From Scolanthus callimorphus (lineage: Eukaryota; Cnidaria; Anthozoa; Actiniaria; Edwardsiidae): a stretch of DNA of 64,000 bases. Below are positions 44,798 to 55,239 of the stretch, in pieces; position 1 is the stretch's first letter, and every line of letters begins with the position of its first letter. The stretch covers positions 27,802,790-27,866,789 of the forward strand of contig CM066913.1 of assembly GCA_033964015.1 (NCBI GenBank), given 5' to 3'. The position numbers and the translations under genes are program-made. The notes below the pieces were generated by a model. That model was not told the DNA's origin. It worked only from the letters and a program-made list of their open reading frames with translations, and ran no database searches.

Positions 44798-45982
44798 GGC
44801 ATGAATTTACTATTTCTAGACCAAGGGCATACGTCAAATTCAAGCCGCGTCGATTAAATTCTTTTCAAAAGATATTGGCTCATTACACTTTGCAACAAAA
44901 CGTTATCTATTGTTATAAATGTATTAAATGCGGCTGTAATTCGACTTTTGTCCTAGGCCTAATTATCTGTATAGGCCACAGCCCCCCGGGTCTCCAAAGG
45001 TTCTCCAAAACCTGACCCTATCAGATACCAAAAATCCTCGTTTTTTATACCCCACCGTAGACCTACGGTCAAAATTGTATTCCCTACCGCAGACCTGAGG
45101 TTAGTCACCAGGGTGGTCCAATTGGTCGCAATGAAAGCGTATTTTGATAATAATGTAAAGGTTTCAAAAAAGCCACCTTTCACTAATTGCGGTACAACCT
45201 CCCCCCCTCCCCGTTAGTTCTCTGCAACACCACAAGATTCCAAAGAAATAAACAGTGGTTTATTGAGTCTGCAAATGTAGTGACTAAAGACCTGTAGCAA
45301 ACGCCGCTGAGAATTATCGCCCTGTCTTCCTTGGCCTTTTCGGGTTGAGAGATGATTGAGATGATTGGCTGTGCGAGTCTATGTTTAAACCAATACTGCT
45401 GGGGTTGAGGAGACTCTACCCATCATTTGTTCCTATGATAATAAAACAGAGTTGTTCTTAAAGGCAGGCATACCTAAGGACAGTTCTCTTCAGATGAGCA
45501 TTGTAAATTAGAGATGCCTCTGCTCTGCAGGCCTCACAGGCTACTTGTAAAAGTTTGTAAAATATCCCAATTGTTTTAAAAATGTCTTAAATATTTATAG
45601 AAACAAAATAAAGAATAGTCACTTTATGATCTGCTGTGTATATTGTGATTACATTATCGGTTTCAAGGGGACAATTTGGGTCTGAACTTCAAGCCACTGG
45701 TCGATCGTTACAATGCACGCTCGCTCCCATTCTACTCACACTAAACACACCGGATCATAAAGTATAAGTATTCCGTGTGTTTGTGTCTATAAATATTAAA
45801 GACATTTTTCAAACAATTCGGTTATTTTTCAAACATTTCCATAGCCTGTCAGGCCTATGGCTTAACAAGAGTGGCTGCGAATTTATTCAATCTGGATCAT
45901 ATGTTCAAATGAGAAGAAAAGGATTGGTTCTGCGTCTAAAGTAAGCTGCAACTTATAATCTAACCAATAAAGATTTAGATAT

Positions 45983-46366
45983 ACATAAAACGGCAAAAAC
46001 GAATGATAGTAACGTCCGACGTTTCGGCGTCATCTTAACGCCATTGTCAAGGCAAAATACAAATCTAAAGGTAAGGTTCATGCAGAGTTTCTGAATACTA
46101 ATAGTCACATTAGACAAAGACTTTCGCCCGGATGCCTCGCTTTCGCTCGATTGCCTCGTAAATGAAATGTTGTTCATCAAACAATTAAGACCGATCCTGA
46201 ACGTGCAATCGATTCCATCCGGGCGAAAGTCTTTGTCTAATGTGACTATTAGTATTCAGAACTCTGCATGGACCTTACCTTTAGATTTGTATTTTTGCCT
46301 TGACAATGGCGTTAAGATGACGCCGAAACGTCGGACGTTACTATCATTCGTTTTGCCGTTTTATGT
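45983..46366. mobile_element. 384-bp foldback MITE nested in the right arm
   Basis: The arms of about 170 bp begin acataaaacggcaaaa and end ttttgccgttttatgt. They carry the gccttgacaatggcgttaag and gacgccgaaacgtcggacg blocks in both orientations. A 13-base direct repeat aacttataatcta lies at 45,950-45,962 and 46,368-46,380. The left arm has no copy. Confidence 0.85.
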
Positions 46367-47204
46367 AAACTTATAATCTACATACGAAAATTAAAGCTTT
46401 TATTAATTTCTGAAGCGAAAACTTCAGCTCTCGCGCTATCCATACAGATATTTATACGAAAATGATCGTTGGGTGCCCATGAGCTGTAACTGGCGCCGTG
46501 AATTAATGCGACACACTTGAATCTTAATATTTTTTTCCTGCTGCGAGGGACCCGGCTTTCTGTATGTTACCGCAAGCTTCGATAAACAGGCCTAGAAGGT
46601 CGTTAAATTTCATTTCATTTCGCTCCTTTTTTTCTCGACCGTTTTGGCCATTCGAGACCAAACAAAGCGGTTTTGATGGGCACAGCAAACCAAGAACTGC
46701 AGCGATTTTGTCTTTTGCTTTCATCTGAAATGAGATCCGCACCGTCGAAAGTAACAGCCTCTATTTCTATTGAAAATTCTGTTTACTTTCATTAAGAACC
46801 GAAAAATAAAACAGCCAAAACATCCTATAAGTATGGAACTAAAAATCACTAGAGAACATGTCGAATTCGTGAGAACCAAAATAAAATAGATTAAGTCAAT
46901 ACCTTTACATCTTATCTTCTTCCATGTTGTTCGCCATCTTGGATGCTACAGCCTCGTTTCGGTACTGCCAGCCTCGATTCCACGATAAACCATCATAAAA
47001 CCATTGCGGATAAGTCATATCAGAGAATTGGTTATTTAGCAAACAGCCACATTCGTTAATTTGGTTATATGCCAAAAACCATTTTACGCCGTATTGCTTA
47101 TATGTCTAAAATCATTTTTATTATATAAGGCATCTGCGGCATATAAGGGAAATGTAGCCCCTATGTATACATATAATGAAAGTGCTTACCGTATTTATGG
47201 TAAA

Positions 47205-48262
47205 CTAGCTGATGCCCGTGAAAAATTCACTGAGTGTAAGGGGGAAATTAAGTAAAAGTGTTCTCTGTTTAAAAAAAAAAAACGGGGAAAAAATGACAAT
47301 GACCATATGGATGTGGGAAGGGTTCATGATTTCCCCCTTCCATAAACTGCTGGATTTACATTACTAATAACCTCCCATCAGCATGAGTACCCCGTCCCAC
47401 CATGCCGAAATAAATGAAGTGAGCCCAAAAGGTTTTTTTTGCACTGGTCTCCCTGCTTGGTTTGACAAAATCACGCGTGTGTCAGTCTCTCAAATCGGTC
47501 AAAGAACCCGTGAAAATCGAAAGCGCAATTTGACTTCGGAATTGTTTGTATGCTTATCATATCTCAGCGAGGGGAGAGAAGAAACAGGTCAAGTAAAAAT
47601 GGTCTAAGGACTAATAATTTTTTTAGTTTATATTATTTATATTTTTTTTCGGCTTTATCCTCGCTTAAAAAATTGCTTGAATTGGAACTTAGCCCAAAGT
47701 GAACGTTTTCCAACAAAAACATGCCCACTGGAGGGATTTCCTCCTTCTCTTCGGGATTGTGTCCTTCGTTTTGCGATAGAGCCGTCAGGATTTATACTTA
47801 GAGAATATTATTCATGACTTTCACGGACTTTGTTTTGTAAATGTGTCATTTCGACTTAGCATGACTTAGCGCGTGCTCCGAGGGAAGCAATGTAGTGTGT
47901 ACGTTCGTTGAAACTTGAATGAAAATTTTTCTCAGCTCAAATCTTTCAAGTTAGAATTATCCCTGCACATTCCTGTATGTAATCTGTAAGAGAACCATTT
48001 AGGTTTGAATGTCAATGGTGCTTTCGGCTGCGCGAACCGAGTTCTTTTTTAGTTTCTGTGGGAGAATTCAACATGGCGGCGATGGCGGCTTTGTCCCTCG
48101 CTTAAGAAATCGCTTGAATTAGAACTTAGGTCGAGGTGAATCTTTTCCAACAAAAACACGCCTATGGTCCAGATTTCCACCTTCCCTTCGGGTTTGCGAA
48201 CTTCTTTTGGCGGCACAGCTTCAGGGCTGAGCGGAGCGAGTGTCGACACGATTTTCCTTACG
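47205..48262. mobile_element. Insertion of about 1 kb in the right arm only
   Basis: Host-arm homology breaks at gcttaccgtattt and resumes after ccttacggtatta, so the insert has short accgta/tacggt ends. Inside, a block of about 110 bp (47,655-47,765) is repeated in diverged form at 48,095-48,195 (tcgctta..aaattgcttgaatt and ttttccaacaaaaaca). Confidence 0.55.
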
Positions 48263-48744
48263 GTATTAATATATAGATAATATTTTTACATTTGGCACCC
48301 CATAGTATCTAGACAAAAAAAAACACAAAAACTGCAATGATAAAATTGATCGATTTTTATATGATTTCATTTAAGCTGTAACTTATATACCGTAGCTCAC
48401 AAGGAATGATTTAAGTATGTTTGACAGGCACTTTCAATTTGCTCCTATGGTGTGGAATTTTTTTTTACCACATTATCATTGACCACATGAATGTTTAGGT
48501 ATGTTTGTGATAACACATAGAACTATTGTAAAACCCTTACCCATTATAATTTATAAGTCATAACTAGGGTGCGTTTAAGTGTGTTTTCAAGGAAAAGAAA
48601 CCCAGAAAAAAGAACAGGAGACAAGCGGCGAGAAGTTCGTCAAAATCGCCGCTTTATCCTGTTTCTCTAGGTTTCTTTTCTCTGGAAACACACGGGAACG
48701 CTTGCTACGCATGCTAAGTCACCCCGATTTGTACTACCCTACCT

Positions 48745-49365
48745 CTACTCCGGTTTTATCGTCCGAGAAGCGTTGGTTAGCTTCTCCACTTGCTCGCCGC
48801 CATCTTGTGACAAAGAAGGAAAAGAATTACATGTGGTAGTTTGTCTCGAGGGTCGAGGGTATTCCACTGGCCGGTTTGGTTTCACTGGCGTGCTAGTCGA
48901 AACAGGAGTAAATTCAGACCCTGTGGAGGTACTTTGAGTAGATACTCTCTGGATGGATGAAGCGCTGTGAACTGCCTTGATAGTGCTTTCGCACGTGCGT
49001 AGGGTTCCGCCGCGCGATCCTCTCTTAACGAGGATTTTCGGCCGTTCTTCCTCGCTTTCTTCCAATCCTCGAACATTCACACCAGCTGTATTGGCATCTG
49101 TACGAATCCCACGTAGGTTAGAACCTAAGCTTCGTACTTTGTCCTCGCATAACTTCAGGTTCTGAGCAATCCGGTCGCGTTTATCGAGCAGTTTGTAACA
49201 AGCACGACAAAGGAACTCGCCACCGGTCAAAACTCCATCAAAAACTCTCGAGGGCAAGTCTCCAACCAATTTAAAAGCTTTAGAACCTTTGTTCCCTACA
49301 AAGTATTTGTACTGATCATCGTTACTGCCACATAAAAAGCACGATTGACCTTTAGAAACACTCAT
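48745..49365 (-). CDS. CxxC zinc-binding N-terminal exon of the DUF6589-like gene
   Basis: The ATG at 49,365 opens MSVSKGQSCFLCGSND. A second pair, FLCRACYKLL, follows about 45 residues later, giving two CxxC pairs that probably bind one zinc and may contact DNA. The rest is a charged coiled stretch (RIAQNLKLCEDKVRSLGSNL) and an S/T/P-rich linker. I chose this start because it is the first ATG in the frame. The reading frame stops at 48,745 next to a donor-like gaggtaggg, so the last codons of the exon are uncertain. The gene faces inward from the right TIR. Confidence 0.65.
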   Translation of the reverse strand: MSVSKGQSCFLCGSNDDQYKYFVGNKGSKAFKLVGDLPSRVFDGVLTGGEFLCRACYKLLDKRDRIAQNLKLCEDKVRSLGSNLRGIRTDANTAGVNVRGLEESEEERPKILVKRGSRGGTLRTCESTIKAVHSASSIQRVSTQSTSTGSEFTPVSTSTPVKPNRPVEYPRPSRQTTTCNSFPSLSQDGGEQVEKLTNASRTIKPE

Positions 49366-49478
49366 ACTCGAGCGAGCACATCGAAAGTCATCTTTGGTGT
49401 CGGCTCTCACGTTGTTTGTTTGTTATGTAATCAAAACTGCCTTCGCGCCAATATGCTAATTAGCAGGATTTTAAATCA

Positions 49479-49551
49479 GTCAGAACTACGTCATCAGTAT
49501 GGCATTTTTGGCTTGAGCCCGCAGACGTCTCTTGCGGTCGTCCTTTTCCGG
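49479..49551 (-). repeat. Right 73-bp terminal inverted repeat of the 22-kb transposon
   Basis: It runs from gtcagaactacgtcatcag to cggtcgtccttttccgg and is the perfect mate of 27,481-27,553. The decay of the internal genes contrasts with the intact ends. Confidence 0.92.
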
Positions 49552-50008
49552 GTCCTGCATACTTGGAAGGCCCAAAGTCCTAGTCAAAAACACCTTTCAG
49601 GTTGAGAGGATTGGGGTGGAGAATAGATAACCAGTAGTGGATCTTAGGAGAATTTGGCGAGTTGCATGCCATCCCCCCCAATCGAAGAAAGGGCTAAGGC
49701 TGTCCACACCAGGAGTGAATCGTGGACTTACTGGTTGTAGGAATTGGCTGATTGTTTTTCTTTGCGAAACCCAGGGGAGAGGGTCTATCTAAACCCTGGA
49801 GTTTCCAGGGTTAAGAATCGAAGACCCCTGGTAGGGGTCTGTGTCGAAAAGGCAAGGGTTGTTCAAATTCTAGGGGACGGGGTGTTCATGGCCCCTGAAA
49901 ATTGGTATTGAAGCACACGTTGGTGGCTTGCATGGTACACATGTTTAACTGCAAGAATCATGTCTTAACTACAAATTCCAAGACTATCGCCATCCAACTA
50001 CTCTTATA
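49552..50008. other. Flank of the 22-kb transposon, nothing recognised
   Basis: Short G-rich blocks; no gene. Confidence 0.4.
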
Positions 50009-50145
50009 CACTTAATGACTGCTCCCGAGGGAAACATCAGTTTTGTTTCCCGAGAATCTCGATGTTTCCCGAGACGAAGTCGAGGGAAACATCGAGATTC
50101 GAGGGAAACAAAACTGGTGTTTCCCGAGGGAGTAGTCATTAAGTG
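50009..50145. mobile_element. 137-bp palindromic hairpin MITE
   Basis: The left arm (cacttaatgactgctcccga, gggaaacatcagttttg, tttcccgagaatctcgatg) is matched inverted by the right arm ending gagtagtcattaagtg. The centre is acgaagt flanked by cgag. It has the same style as 18,166-18,301. Confidence 0.85.
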
Positions 50146-50671
50146 TTTTGTTATATAGCAGAAAATATACTGCAATTATTAAGTCAAAACAAGTGTATTT
50201 CAAGAATGAAAAGAGAAGTTACAAAGTTTGCGCGCGACTGCATCATGTAAAGGGAAAACACTCATAAACAACACAATTTTCTTGCATTAGCAAAAACTTA
50301 TCAAAATTAGCACAGGTTTTTAAAAAGACTCGCGTATTTACAATGAACTTTCTCTTTTTTCCCGCTCTCAAACGGGACGCGCGAAAGCAATATTCCCCGA
50401 CCAGTCAATAATTTTTCGAAATATTGACTGATCGGGGAATATTTGATTTGTACTTCACCACGTGACCTTGATTTAGCCAATAAGAGCGCGCGCTCGGTTG
50501 GAGTGAGCACTCGCTATATAACAACAGGCTATATTCGCTATGTAATGCTTTCTTGTGTACATTGCTCACCAGCTCACAGATATTACACAGCATGTACACA
50601 GTGATGTAAGGACCAAACCGATAACTCTTTTTAAACTCTTATCTTGTAAAACGGCCTCTTACTACAACCAC

Positions 50672-50758
50672 CAGGGGCGTAGCTACCAATACACAAAGTA
50701 CGCAACTGCGTACTATAACATTTTCACTTTGTTATACTACTCTCTTGCTACGCCCCTG
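50672..50758. mobile_element. 87-bp hAT-like mini-MITE
   Basis: The ends caggggcgtagct and tgctacgcccctg are inverted. The 8-bp flanks acaaccac and acgaccaa agree at six of eight positions, compatible with an old hAT-type 8-bp duplication. It is unusually short. Confidence 0.7.
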
Positions 50759-52594
50759 ACGACCAAGATCCAGAAAACGTGTGTGCACTACAAAACGCCA
50801 TAGCATTGTGGACAGGGCTGTATTCCTGTATCTCTATCAAACCAATTCAACAATCGACATGGCTGACTCAACAAACAATGATGAATGAAATTGAATCGGA
50901 TCAGTGTTGAAACGGTTTTGCCCCAGCCTTATCCACCTTTCTTGTGGGCTTCCATGGTGATCGTCTTGAATTCTTTTCCGAAGCCATAAAGAGGAAAATA
51001 ACGCATTTTAGCTCCATTTAGGGAATTGAATTGTTTAGTGCGGACTTTAAGATTTCGAAATGGCGAAATAGGAACGTCGAGGAGTTTTCTGAGAACACAA
51101 AATTTGAGATAAAATTATACTAGCAGCTAGCAGCTGTTCGCACATGATAACGTTGACTGTGCTGTGCTTAGTTTACCAGGCCAACAACAGTAGCTAGCGA
51201 AATGAAATAAAACGATATAAATTTAGTGGGGCAGTTTGCCCCATATCTGAATGGATTTAGTTAGAGCGCGCATTTTGAGTGTTATGTTTATTGTGTATGT
51301 AATTGTGTATGTACCGAGAGTGCCGCATTTGCAGTCTAAATATTACAAAAGAGAGTTTACCTTTTGGTCGAAGGTCGAGGGTCGTGGGTACCTAGTCGAG
51401 GGTCGAGGGTGGGCATGTCGAGGGTGAGGGTAGCTGGTCGAGGGTAGCTAAAAATGTTCTCCCGGAATATTGTACACAAGACTGGAGATTTTTTAGCGAT
51501 ACATTTGTGTCGCGTCGGCAATCAGTCGTGTTTATCAAGCGGGCACAGGTAAGCTCTACAAAAGAAACCCCAAATCCCGAGGACAAATAAGCAGGTTACT
51601 TTCTGATTATATTTCCAGCTAGATACCTGTTTTTTAGAGGCAAACATAATAATGTTTTCAAATTTATCAAGCAATATTATCGAGCAACAACATGACAATG
51701 AGCCTATTCATGTGGAACTTCTGAGACAAAGTGGGTATCAAACTTGTAAAATAATATGTTTAAACCTTACCGGATTAAAGTCGTTATAGCACATTATCTC
51801 AAGGAAGCATTGTTACAAATTGTGCGAGGCTTCGCTTCGTTGGAAAAATGCCGAGTTATTCATAATTGCGGGAGATGCATGCACGCGCGTTGAAGGTTTT
51901 CAAGATAACCCTGATTTGCATATCAACGCTTTGAGCAAAATTATTCATCCTACAAATACTCGATCTTTAAACCGTCCACTGCACATGGGATATTCTCAAC
52001 TTTGATCATAATGTCTGACTAATAAGAGGGCGCCATTCTTTCCCTTACAGTGAAATATAAAGGGAAAAACAGATGCTCCCACTCGTGTTGCTATGTTCCG
52101 TTTAAGTCTGCCTTCTCAAGCTGAATACTAATTTGTCTCCTGTATCAATTAAATTGGTGCTTGAACGTAGTGCGCAGAATCGAACTAAGTTTCCTCATTA
52201 ACGCGGTTCGTAACGAGTGTGGGCGTCTTTGAGGAGGCCGTCCTGAGGACACGGACGGACTGAGACCAGGTCAGCTGGAAAATTGGCCTCCTCTTTGGTG
52301 GGTATTAATTAACACTGAATATGAATTCAGGGACATTAGGTGTCTAATAATATATAATCTACCAACATACGCTAGAAATAACTTGCCTTGACTTTGAGGG
52401 TTTCCGGAACCAGCTAACGCGTCATTTAAACGATCTCGTGATATCTCGATCCCAATTATTATTTTATTTTCCTCTTGTTATTTTCTTACATGTCTGCGTA
52501 ACGCATGTTAACATCAAATATTTGTTAATCTGAGACAGTATGGCTATCAAATGGAGATAATTTATCGAATAAAAGCGTCACTAGCTGGCGCCTA
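50759..52594. other. Gene-free stretch
   Basis: No domain is seen. A short ggtcgaggg simple-repeat cluster lies at 51,365-51,445 (also at 48,846). Confidence 0.45.
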
Positions 52595-52597
52595 CTA

Positions 52598-53415
52598 GGG
52601 ACCGGTCATTATGTATCGCCTTTCAGAGGATTTTGGGTATTACAAGGTCAAAACGCAGTAATCCTCCCTCTATAAGTACAATGATCAATGTGATCCCCCC
52701 TCAGAGTAGTTAAACGTTTTTGCGATCCCCCCGACCCCTATTTGACCTAGTAGAAGACAATTTACAGATAGAGGGGATGGCATTTTTCTTTGCGCGCGAA
52801 GCGCGCCCGAATTTTGATAAACGCATTTCATCCAGCCTCAGAGAAAGTGTAGATGAACATTCCTTTTTTGTGTGTGTATAGTAAACAAAGCCTGTAGATT
52901 TTATTATTCATGCGCGCAATTGCGCGCCGAAATGACGAAATTATTATTATTCATTTGCGTGAAGCGCGGCTCAAATGACGAATTTCTATGCCTGTAACGT
53001 TGAACTCACGCTTACTCTTCTTTCAAACATAGTGACTGCGCGCCAGGCCTATCACTGCAGGGCATTGTTGGTAGAGTTTGTTTTTCCTCGCCAAGATACA
53101 CTTGTTCTTGTGAACGGTGCGAAGGTAGTGTCTTCGTTGCGTTATTTGCAAAAGACTATATTCTTTATATGCGCGCGATGCGCGCCGAAATTTTTATTGT
53201 GTAAGTACTGAGTGAAGTGAAGTACGGCCACAAAAATGCAAATGTTAGAGAAGTTGCTGGAATAACTACTTAGAAAATTTATTGTGGTCCCCTCTTGCAG
53301 GGCTTCCGGCTTTGAGAGATCCCCCCTTTCGCTCGCCCAAAAATGAGGTGATCCCCCTAAAATCCTCTGCCCCCCCCCCCCCCCCCAGGCGATAAATAAT
53401 GACCGGTCCGGTCCC
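52598..53415. mobile_element. Second Harbinger-like TIR element
   Basis: The left end gggaccggtcattatgtatc matches the inverted right end (gataaataatgaccggtcc, then ggtccc). The right end carries an extra ccggt. The trinucleotide cta flanks both sides (52,595-52,597 and 53,416-53,418). The interior shares the gcgtgaagcgcggc and cgccaggcctatcactgcag blocks with the 3,425 element. A 17-base C run lies at 53,370-53,386. Confidence 0.75.
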
Positions 53416-53499
53416 CTATTACTGAGTTCCAGATAATATAGAATCGGAGTGATTATTTAATAAAAAGTACGAGAATACAACTAAAACTCGTATTATTTA

Positions 53500-53780
53500 T
53501 GTTCAAAAGTGTGTTTCGGAATAATTCGAACCATTTGCGTTCTCGAAAGTTTCATCAAATGACTCTATTTTAATATTGTGCATTTTTCGAGATTTGGGCT
53601 TCCTGTGGTTTTTCATACAAGCTTTGTATGGGATTTTTTCAATTGCCGTTTTCCGTTTTCGACATTTGGGGACTAAATGTAGTTGAAAACCATCGAAAAA
53701 GCTTTTGTTGCAATTAGTTCCCGGTTCCCGGTCAAACCGTAGATTGACTGGACACGCAGTTTGGTAAATCATCCATGTTC
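53500..53780 (-). repeat. Dispersed repeat, inverted copy of 26,810-27,135
   Basis: See 26,810. Landmarks here are gtgcatttttcgagatttgg, catacaagctttgtatggga and tagattgactgga. Confidence 0.7.
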
Positions 53781-54900
53781 GTTTCTCGACGAGTGTAGTG
53801 CTCTTTCAGGGAATATTATTGGTCTAAGTATAACGTTGTGAATCACTTTAAGTTCTATTCTTGAAAGCTATCACAGCAAATAGCCCAAATACCATGAGCT
53901 ACTAAAATGTTCGAACATTATCTACCGAGGAAAGAAATCGTGAAAGTGCAATGAATTTATTACAAGAATGTCGCGTTAAAATGTGTCGTTATTACGTATT
54001 ATTCCTTAGATGTATAGACGAGGGCCTTGTGGCATGGTAAAACTTAGTAGCCGCGTTTCTGTTCCGACGAATTTCTGTATCTTAGCTTGATTTGAGATTA
54101 CTTCAACTGGAATCGATTCCTGGAATTTGAGCCAAAAAAAACGGCAATTTTTTTTCTAGTACGACCTGAATACGAAATTAGGGCCTCATAAAAAATTAGA
54201 TTGTGACGTCTAAAAATGTTTCCAAGAACATCAGTTATTAATAACTTATTTATACATCATTAAAGTAGGATTTGAAAAAACAATTATAACATACAGGAAA
54301 AGACACAAACGTTATAGCCTTGAGTTTGCCGTCGCAACTTTGCGCTCTAGACACAGTTGGGTGCATTTTGAATTTCGAATGAGTCACCTTTAGATATATT
54401 GCATTTGTCTTATAGTAGTAAGCGCTGTAAATTAGTAGATAGTCATTTTCACACGCGCTTTTCTTATTGGTTCCTGAAATAGTAGATATCCAACATTAGT
54501 ATATACCCAATCAGTGAATAGTCATTTTTTCGCGCTCTGATGATTGGTTCCTGAAATAGTAGATATCCATCACTATTTATTGTTTTGAGAAAACTCTCAA
54601 AATGACAGCTCCTTTCGCGCGATATTGCGTTTTGAACCTTTTAATAATAATCCACCGTCTTTTATTTTACTGATTGGTATATACTAAAACAACTCATGTT
54701 TGTGTTTTGTATGGGATGCGTTCGGGCCTGTACGCGACGTTGCACCGAAGGCAACAAACAATAAATAAAGGCAAATAAATGACACGAGATAAAAATACAC
54801 GAATGAATAAATAAGTAACAAAGGTTAAAACTAACTTGAGGAATGGCATTCCATACAGGAATGGAACGCACAAAAAAAGAAAACTTGTGAGCGTTAATAG
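53781..54900. other. Gene-free stretch with a short direct duplication
   Basis: The block agtcattttcacacgcgc...ttggttcctgaaatagtaga at about 54,440-54,500 is repeated at about 54,518-54,575. Nothing else is recognised; the tail may be LINE 3' sequence. Confidence 0.45.
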
Positions 54901-54909
54901 TAGAAGATG

Positions 54910-55235
54910 GTTGGATTATTTTGCGGTAAGGGCACTTTCATCGGCGAACAGCTTGATGTTAGACTGAATGCCGGACGGCAAGTCATTGATGCATAAAAGG
55001 AACAGGATTGGACCAAGTACGGTACCCTCAGGCACGCCAGACACTACTGAGCACCAGTCCGAACATGAGCCATTCACAACCACACGATGTCTACGGCCAA
55101 CCAGCGAGGCTCCGAATAACTCACAGTGCACAGTGCTGTGCCGCGGATCCCGTAAAACTCGTCTTTAACGAGAAAGCGCTCGTGGGGGACGCTATCAAAG
55201 GCTTTCGCAAAGTCCAAAAAGATGGCATGAGTAGT
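54910..55235 (-). pseudogene. LINE reverse transcriptase core fragment
   Basis: On the minus strand the first frame reads HAIFLDFAKAFDSVPHERFL. After a frame change, SGVPEGTVLGPILFLLCIND and NIKLFADESALTAK follow. The usual catalytic FADD is FADE here, so one catalytic Asp is replaced. The end is truncated. Confidence 0.85.
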
Positions 55236-55239
55236 ATAG

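Larger units (their letters stand above)
36305..48305. mobile_element. 12-kb foldback element with TAT duplication
   Basis: The ends ctatggggtgccaaatgtaa and ttacatttggcaccccatag are inverted, and tat flanks both sides (36,302-36,304 and 48,306-48,308). The inverted homology extends inward for several kb. Landmarks: 36,400-36,670 with 46,820-47,150; 37,330-37,400 with 45,850-45,940; 38,200-38,420 with 44,510-44,650 plus 44,800-44,940; 39,340-39,480 with 43,880-44,030. No transposase is seen. Its size and symmetry are unusual. Confidence 0.85.
43460..48305 (-). repeat. Right arm of the 12-kb foldback element
   Basis: Inverted homologue of 36,305-41,111. It has its own private insertions (44,649-44,797; 45,983-46,366; about 47,205-48,262) that are absent from the left arm. 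Confidence 0.8.
27481..49551. mobile_element. About 22-kb TIR transposon with RecQ-like helicase and DUF6589-like gene
   Basis: Perfect 73-bp inverted repeats bound this segment (27,481-27,553 and 49,479-49,551). A RecQ-family helicase frame starts 84 bases inside the left repeat on the plus strand. A multi-exon gene starts about 114 bases inside the right repeat on the minus strand. The two genes converge. A LINE and a 12-kb foldback element were inserted later; without them the element would be about 7-8 kb. Large DNA transposons encoding SF2 helicases are known (for example some Academ families), but I cannot assign the superfamily. No clear target duplication is seen: flanks are agtcg on the left and gtcct on the right. 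Confidence 0.75.
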
